In this document: piece by piece, positions 58,938-64,000 of the stretch
Layout: the number at the start of each line of letters is the position of its first letter
Numbering within the stretch: position 1 is the stretch's first letter
Source of the DNA: Cherax quadricarinatus
Taxonomy: Eukaryota; Arthropoda; Malacostraca; Decapoda; Parastacidae
Direction: 5' to 3'
NCBI RefSeq assembly: GCF_038502225.1
Contig: NC_091322.1
Span: 817,501 to 881,500 of the forward strand
Length of the DNA stretch: 64,000 nucleotides
Translations under genes and position numbers: made by a program
The notes under the pieces: generated by a model
Database searches by the model: none
The model's input: only the letters and a program-made list of their open reading frames with translations
Told to the model about the DNA's origin: nothing

Positions 58938-60893
58938 TCACACCCACCCACATCCACTCATGTATTTATCCAACCTATTTTTAAAGCTATACAACGTTCT
59001 GGCCTCAATAACTGTACTTGGGAGTTTGTTCCACTCATCCACAACTCTATTACCAAACCAGTACTTTCCTATATCCTTCCTGAATCTGAATTTTTCCAAC
59101 TTAAAACCATTGCTGCGAGTCCTGTCTAGGCTAGATATTTTCAGCACACTATTTACATTCCCTTTATTTATTCCTGTCTTCCATTTATACACATCAATCA
59201 TATCCCCCCTAATTCTACGTCTTTCTAGAGAGTGCAGATTTAGGGCCCTTAGTCTATCCTCATAGGGAAGGTTTCTGATACATGGGATCGACTTTGTCAT
59301 CCTCGTTTGTACATTTTCCAGAGCATTTATATCCATTCTGTAATACGGTGACCAAAACTGTGCAGCATAATCTAAATGAGGCCTAACAAAGTATGTATAG
59401 AGTTGAAGAACAACCTGAGGACTCCTATTATTTATGCTTCTTGATATGAAGCCAAGGATTCTATTAGCTTTATTGCGAACACTTATGCACTGTTGTCTTG
59501 GTTTCAGATTACTGCTAACCAGAACTCCTAAATCTTTTTCGCAATCCGTAATATTAAGATCTACATTATTTAGTTTATATGTGGCATGGTTATTGTCCTG
59601 TCCAACATTTATAACTTTGCATTTGTCTATATTAAACTGCATCTGCCACTTCTCCGACAACTGCATCAGTCGATTCAAATCTTCCTGGAGTGCTCTAATG
59701 TCCTCGTCAGAATGAATTCGATGGCCTATTTTGGTGTCATCGGCAAACTTGCTGATATCGCTCTTTATGCCCTCATCTATGTCGTTTATGTAGATTGTGA
59801 ACAGCAGGGGGCCCAACACTGACCCCTGTGGAACATCGCTCGTGACGCTTCCCCACTCAGATTTCTCCCCATTTATGCAAACTCTCTGCTGCCTATTTGT
59901 CAACCATGCCTCTATCCAGAAAAAAACTTCTCCTATTCCATGTGCCTTAATTTTCCTCAATAGTCTCTGATGTGGGACCCTGTCAAAAGCCTTACTGAAG
60001 TCCCTATACACAATATCATATTCATTACCATGATCTACCTCCTCAAATACCTTAGTGAAAAAAGTTAATAAATTCGTGAGACAGGAACGCCCCTTTGTAA
60101 AACCATGCTGAGATTCGTTGATTAATTTATGCTTTTCAAGGTGGCTACGAACTGCCTCGGCAATTATTGATTCCATAAATTTTCCCACTATGGAGGTTAG
60201 GCTTATTGGTCTATAGTTCGAAGCTAAGGACCTGTCACCTGCTTTGAAAATAGGTATCACATTTGCCATTTTCCACTTATCTGGCACCATGCCAGTTTGT
60301 AGTGATATGTTGAAAAGATTAGCCAAAGGTTTGCTAAGCTCCTCTTTACATTCCTTTAGAACCCTTGCATACAGTTCATCAGGGCCTGGGGATTTGTTAG
60401 GTTTTAATTTATCTATTTGCCTAAGGACCATGTCACTTGTGACCCTAATCGTGCACAGTTTATTATCGTCCTGTTCTACATAATTTATCATTTCTGGAAT
60501 ATCGCTGGTATCCTCCTGTGTAAAAACTGAGAGGAAGTATGTGTTAAAAATTCTACACATTTCCTTATCACTGTCAGTGAGCTGACCCGAGGAACTTTTG
60601 AGTGGGCCTATCTTGTCCCTGATCTTACTTCTGTATACCTGAAAGAATTCTTTTGGGTTAGTCTTCGATTCTCTTGCAACTTTAACCTCATAATCTCTTT
60701 TTGCTTTTCTAATTCCCTTTTTTATATCTCTCTTTAACTGCATATATCGATTTCTTAATTGCCCCTCTCCTCTCTTGATTTGCCTGTATATGCCTCGCTT
60801 TTGACCAATCAGATATTTTAATCTATTGTTCATCCATTTAGGATCATTTTTGTTTGATTTCCCTATTTGGAACATAATTTGACTGAGCAGCAA
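58938..60893 (-). CDS. CR1-like LINE ORF2, reverse transcriptase part
   Basis: 651 codons in a frame different from the upstream endonuclease, overlapping it by about 50 bp; the two were one ORF2 before a single frameshift near 60850-60890. It contains NPKEFFQVYRSKI, NKSPGPDELYARVL, FKAGDRSLASNYRPISLTS, SQHGFTKGRSCLTNLL, RDFSKAFDRVPHQ, VPQGSVLGPLLF and the catalytic FADDTKI (about 59753-59733). The C-terminal GDMIDVYKWKTGINKGN, WFGNRVVDEWNKLP and SFKNRLDKYM follow. It performs target-primed reverse transcription. The catalytic residues are intact, and only the frameshift separates it from the endonuclease. Confidence 0.9.
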   Translation of the reverse strand: MLLSQIMFQIGKSNKNDPKWMNNRLKYLIGQKRGIYRQIKRGEGQLRNRYMQLKRDIKKGIRKAKRDYEVKVARESKTNPKEFFQVYRSKIRDKIGPLKSSSGQLTDSDKEMCRIFNTYFLSVFTQEDTSDIPEMINYVEQDDNKLCTIRVTSDMVLRQIDKLKPNKSPGPDELYARVLKECKEELSKPLANLFNISLQTGMVPDKWKMANVIPIFKAGDRSLASNYRPISLTSIVGKFMESIIAEAVRSHLEKHKLINESQHGFTKGRSCLTNLLTFFTKVFEEVDHGNEYDIVYRDFSKAFDRVPHQRLLRKIKAHGIGEVFFWIEAWLTNRQQRVCINGEKSEWGSVTSDVPQGSVLGPLLFTIYINDIDEGIKSDISKFADDTKIGHRIHSDEDIRALQEDLNRLMQLSEKWQMQFNIDKCKVINVGQDNNHATYKLNNVDLNITDCEKDLGVLVSSNLKPRQQCISVRNKANRILGFISRSINNRSPQVVLQLYTYFVRPHLDYAAQFWSPYYRMDINALENVQTRMTKSIPCIRNLPYEDRLRALNLHSLERRRIRGDMIDVYKWKTGINKGNVNSVLKISSLDRTRSNGFKLEKFRFRKDIGKYWFGNRVVDEWNKLPSTVIEARTLYSFKNRLDKYMSGCGWV

Positions 60894-61860
60894 GAACTAT
60901 GCCCTGGAAAGCGTCATATCGGCAACCATCACCACCTACCTGACCCTTAGTCAGGTCATTCCAGTTCAGCCTACCTAAGTAATTTTTCAGTCCTATGAAA
61001 TCAGCCAAGCGAAAGTCAGGGACAGAGACTTGATTGCCATTATTAGGGGAATTCCATGATATATTAAAACTAAGTGATTTGTGATCACTTTCCCCAAGCT
61101 CATCATTAACCTCAAGATTATTAATTAGTGTTTCCCTACTGGCAAGAACCAAGTCAAGGAGGTTATTTCCCCTAGTTGGTTCTATCACAAACTGTTTTAA
61201 AAAACATTCCTGGATCGTATCAAGAAAGTCACCTGACTCTAAATTTCCTGTCAAATTGCTCCAGTCAATCTGTCTATAGTTGAAATCTCCCATTAGCACA
61301 ACATTTTCGTATGTAGATGCCTTACGAATTTCGTCCCATAGAAGTTTACTGCACTCCCTATCAAGATTTGGGGCCCTGTAAATCACACCCAAAACCAGCT
61401 TTTCTCGGCCCTCGAGAAGCTGCAACCAAACAGATTCAGTGGCCGACGCTTCTAATTTTATATTTTGTCTAACACAACAATTTAAATTGTCTCTGACATA
61501 CATCGCTACTCCACCACCCTTTCTGTTGACCCTGTCAGTGTGGAATAATTTATAGCCTTGTATGTGACATTCAGAGGGCATCTCTCTATCTTTCAGATTG
61601 AGCCAGGTCTCTGTTATAGCAATAATATCTATGTTTCCTGCACTTGCAATTAACCTTAGCTCATCTATCTTATTTCTTACACTCCTGCTATTAGTATAGT
61701 AAACCTTAAGGGAGCTAGTCCCTTGCTGTCCTCTGCTGTCCCCCTTTGTTTGCTGGCCTGATCTATTGTCTTTATTTATTACTTCATGCTGAATGCCTTT
61801 TATACATTTACTGTTTCCAACCCTAGAGTTGCAACCTGCTTGTTTCCCACACACACCCAT
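60844..61860 (-). CDS. CR1-like LINE ORF2, APE endonuclease part
   Basis: 338 codons starting 11 bases after the ORF1 stop. Apurinic-endonuclease-type motifs are in order: KVYYTNSRSVRNKIDELR (catalytic Asn), IIAITETWL (Glu), RVNRKGGGVAMYV, LVLGVIYRAP, VVLMGDFNYRQIDW (Asp/Asn), LLDLVLAS and ELGESDHKSLSF (Asp-His). The frame closes at NYVPNREIKQK, where a frameshift separates it from the RT. The domain nicks host DNA to start integration. Confidence 0.9.
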   Translation of the reverse strand: MGVCGKQAGCNSRVGNSKCIKGIQHEVINKDNRSGQQTKGDSRGQQGTSSLKVYYTNSRSVRNKIDELRLIASAGNIDIIAITETWLNLKDREMPSECHIQGYKLFHTDRVNRKGGGVAMYVRDNLNCCVRQNIKLEASATESVWLQLLEGREKLVLGVIYRAPNLDRECSKLLWDEIRKASTYENVVLMGDFNYRQIDWSNLTGNLESGDFLDTIQECFLKQFVIEPTRGNNLLDLVLASRETLINNLEVNDELGESDHKSLSFNISWNSPNNGNQVSVPDFRLADFIGLKNYLGRLNWNDLTKGQVGGDGCRYDAFQGIVLAAQSNYVPNREIKQK

Positions 61861-61871
61861 ACCTCTATCTT

Positions 61872-62520
61872 CTATCGGTTTAAAATCATAGGCATTTCGC
61901 CAATGGCCTTCTCAATTGAGTTTGCAAGTGCTACCACCCCAGCCCCAGAGAGATGTACCCCATCCCTTGCATACATATCATGTTTGCCATAAAAGTTGTT
62001 CCAGTTGTCAATGAATGGGATTGCAAGTTCCTTGCAGTATCTGTCTAGCCAGCAATTTACACCAATTGCCGTAGACAACCATTCATTTCCTACTCCCCTT
62101 CTAGGCAAGATGCTACATATGATTGGGACCCCTCCCTTAGACTTAATGAAATCTATAGCTGACCTGTACTTATCTAGCAGTTCTTCTCTCCTACCCTTCC
62201 CAATATCATTTCCACCAGCACTGAGACAGATAATGGGCTTGTTCCCATTACCTGACATGATATTATCCAGCCTGTTAACTATGTCCCCAACACCATTTCC
62301 AGGGAAACACAGTCTATCTCTCATCTTCTTATTCCTATTACAAAAAGCACAGTCAATATATCTTACCTGAGAGTCACCAACCACAAGAATGCGCTTACCT
62401 CTGTTAGCAGGGGCAGTAGTACCCTTACCTTCACTGGCCACTGAAGTACATTCATCCTGAAGAACAGAGAAGCGATTTCCTACCTTCAGATCTTCACTCT
62501 GCCTCTTACGCGCCTTCTCT
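61872..62520 (-). CDS. CR1-like LINE ORF1 with SGNH esterase domain
   Basis: The frame is open from about 62520, and no confirmed initiator remains (a GTG lies at 62441), so the N-terminus is probably truncated. The SGNH-hydrolase blocks are VVGDSQVRYID (Ser), FPGNGVGDIV (Gly), LSAGGNDIG (Asn) and YARDGVHLSGAG (Asp, His). This matches the esterase of CR1-type ORF1 proteins described by Kapitonov and Jurka; its natural substrate is not established. All four catalytic blocks are present. Confidence 0.88.
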
Positions 62521-62524
62521 CCCC

Positions 62525-62665
62525 CCCCTCTCTTTCTTTAACACAGGGTTTTACAAGGTTATGTTAAGACTTCCTAACTTTATTTGCAAGCTAAAAGTTG
62601 TTACCTACATCATCTCATTTGAAAGCCTTATTATTGCTATGAGATATACAAATAGTGAACAGGAT
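62525..62665 (-). repeat. 3' tail of the 37965-type dispersed element
   Basis: acacagggttttacaaggtt ... gttacctacatcatctcatttgaaag matches 37970-38090. It abuts the truncated 5' end of the CR1-like LINE through a C/T-rich stretch. Confidence 0.6.
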
Positions 62666-62675
62666 GAAGTTGGAG

Positions 62676-62800
<125 letters not shown>

Positions 62801-63009
62801 CTACCTACCCGTTTGGACATCGCCTGTGTATCTCCGTTGTGTTGTAGAAGATCTGACCAGGGCGGAGAAATAGTGGGAATTATAATGCAATTACAATACC
62901 TGGACTCGAAAGGAAGAGTGGGGATGTTTCAGTTAGAAATGTCATATGAATTGTGAGATCTGGTCACTTCTAGCCTGACAGCTGTTGAATGAATGATATA
63001 CCTTTTAAG

Positions 63010-63560
63010 AGTTTCGAGAGTTTAACTACTCTCGGAGCCCGGCCATGTGCCAAGCTCATCTGGTGCTTGCCTGATCAACCAGGCTGTTGCTGCTGGAGGC
63101 CCGCTGCCCCACATATCCATCACAGCCTGGTTGATCTGGCACCTGGTGAAGATACTCGTCCAGTTTCTTCTTAAAGGCTTCTACATTTGTTCCATGTTTC
63201 TGATATATTCTGGTAAGATGTTGAAAAGTCTGGGACCCCGGATGTTGATACAGTGTTCCCTTATTGTCCCCACCGCACCCCTGCTCCTCACTGGGTTTAT
63301 TTTACACTTCCTCCTATATCTTTTACTCCAGTATGTTGTTATGGCAGTGTGCAGATCTGGGACCAGGCCCTCGAGTACCTTCCAGGTATATATCATCATC
63401 TATCTCTCTCCTCCGCTCCATTGAGTACAATTTCAAGACTTGAAGGCGTTCCCAGTAATTTAGGTGCTTTACTGGCTCATTGTGAGCCGTAAACGTTCTC
63501 TGTATTTATTCCAGCTCTGATATTTTTACTGCTTTGAACGGGGCCGTCAACACTGAGCAA
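63010..63560 (-). pseudogene. LINE RT C-terminus and 3' end
   Basis: The minus strand reads IYTWKVLEGLVPDL, then GAVGTIREHCINIRGPRLFN and ILPEYIRN (63399-63181), continuing in another frame into LKRNW...QVPDQPG-like sequence near 63150. It corresponds to the C-terminal LINE segment (WKILEGL...LREHxxxxRGxRLFNxLP...FKxxLDxxLxxVPDQP). The RT palm is absent. The stretch 63400-63560 continues upstream protein in pieces. Confidence 0.7.
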
Positions 63561-63564
63561 TATT

Positions 63565-63808
63565 CTAAATGAGGGAGCACTAGCGATTTGAAGTGTCACC
63601 ACTGGCATTATTTCCCGTGTTTTGAAAGTTCTCAATACCCACTCCGTGGAGGGTGGAAGAGGGTGTGGTAAAAAAAAAATTGTGCAGTCTCGGTCGTAAG
63701 CCCATAGATACGTTGTAGAGGATTGTCTCAACACAGAGGCAAGGTTGAATTTTCAGGTTAAGATGTTATTCTACCTCAGTTCATTTCAAAACCCAGTACT
63801 AATGTGTA
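63565..63808. other. No recognisable feature beyond an A-run
   Basis: A-run at 63670-63679, otherwise non-coding. Confidence 0.4.
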
Positions 63809-63811
63809 CTA

Positions 63812-63985
63812 ACACCCCTGTTGTGCGACTCACAGTAGCCGGCTAACACCCACGTACATATTTACTTCTGTGTGAACAAGTGCAGTTGGTGTGTGGAAAT
63901 ATGCCAAGTGTTTCCCCCCGTGCCGGGGATCGAAATACAGACCTTTAGTGTGTGAAGTGAGGGCGTTACCAACGAGCCACAAGAC
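63812..63985 (-). mobile_element. tRNA-derived SINE, minus orientation
   Basis: The complement has gtggctcgttggtaacgccc (box A region) and gatccccggcacggg (box B region, ~63925-63936). The body runs to gttagccggctactgtgagt cgca, matching the 9900-10217 SINE. The (ATT)n tail is missing. Confidence 0.7.
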
Positions 63986-64000
63986 AGTATAGACACACGA

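Larger units (their letters stand above)
58770..62522 (-). mobile_element. CR1-like non-LTR retrotransposon, nearly complete
   Basis: On the minus strand: ORF1 with an SGNH esterase, an 11-base gap, then ORF2 split by one frameshift into endonuclease and RT frames. The conserved 3' UTR ends near 58780 without a poly(A) tail, as in CR1/L2 elements. Its terminal region recurs at 45990-46110. The 5' end is cut near 62522, where another repeat begins. Confidence 0.88.

Overview
The window is eukaryotic, intron/intergenic-type DNA with no complete host gene that I can recognise. Long CT, CA and TA microsatellites, minisatellites, Penelope-like, CR1-like and Gmr1-like retroelements, and tRNA-derived SINEs ending in (ATT)n point to a large invertebrate genome. 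Decapod crustacean (crayfish, shrimp or lobster type) is my best inference, based on repeat style and recall of similar repeats, not on a search.

Layout. 0-6 kb: broken LINE pieces, a Ty3/gypsy reverse transcriptase (RT)/RNase H fragment, Penelope-like 3' tails and a small palindromic tRNA-like element. 6.9-8.5 kb: a 60-bp minisatellite. 9-16 kb: a tRNA-derived SINE, several short tandem repeats, two inverted Penelope-like 3' ends and LINE remnants. 16.8-21.4 kb: four minisatellites, one split by a poly(A) retroposon. 22.25-27.0 kb: a 41-bp satellite of about 116 units containing an exact 2,214-bp (54-unit) higher-order duplication. 27.8-35.1 kb: a complete but decayed LTR retrotransposon on the minus strand with gag, protease, integrase, RT and RNase H in that order (Gmr1-like, integrase before RT), both LTRs, a primer-binding site and a SCAN-like capsid region. 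35-40 kb: SINE and LINE fragments. 40.2-42.2 kb: a cluster of terminal-inverted-repeat and palindromic elements, each bordered by (TA)n. 43-48 kb: more minisatellites. 51.7-57.8 kb: another (TA)n-bordered element, then two closely related LINEs whose borders are (CA)n; the second carries an open 1,099-codon frame that runs in from the microsatellite. 58.8-62.5 kb: a nearly complete CR1-like LINE on the minus strand with an SGNH-esterase ORF1, a separate endonuclease frame and an RT frame. 62.5-64 kb: further LINE and SINE 3' ends.

The only hints of a host gene are two short exon-like segments on the plus strand (12104-12145 and 27232-27269) that are phase-compatible; both are weak. The most interesting material is the Gmr1-like element with its altered RT active site, the microsatellite-bordered palindromes and LINEs, and the higher-order satellite.
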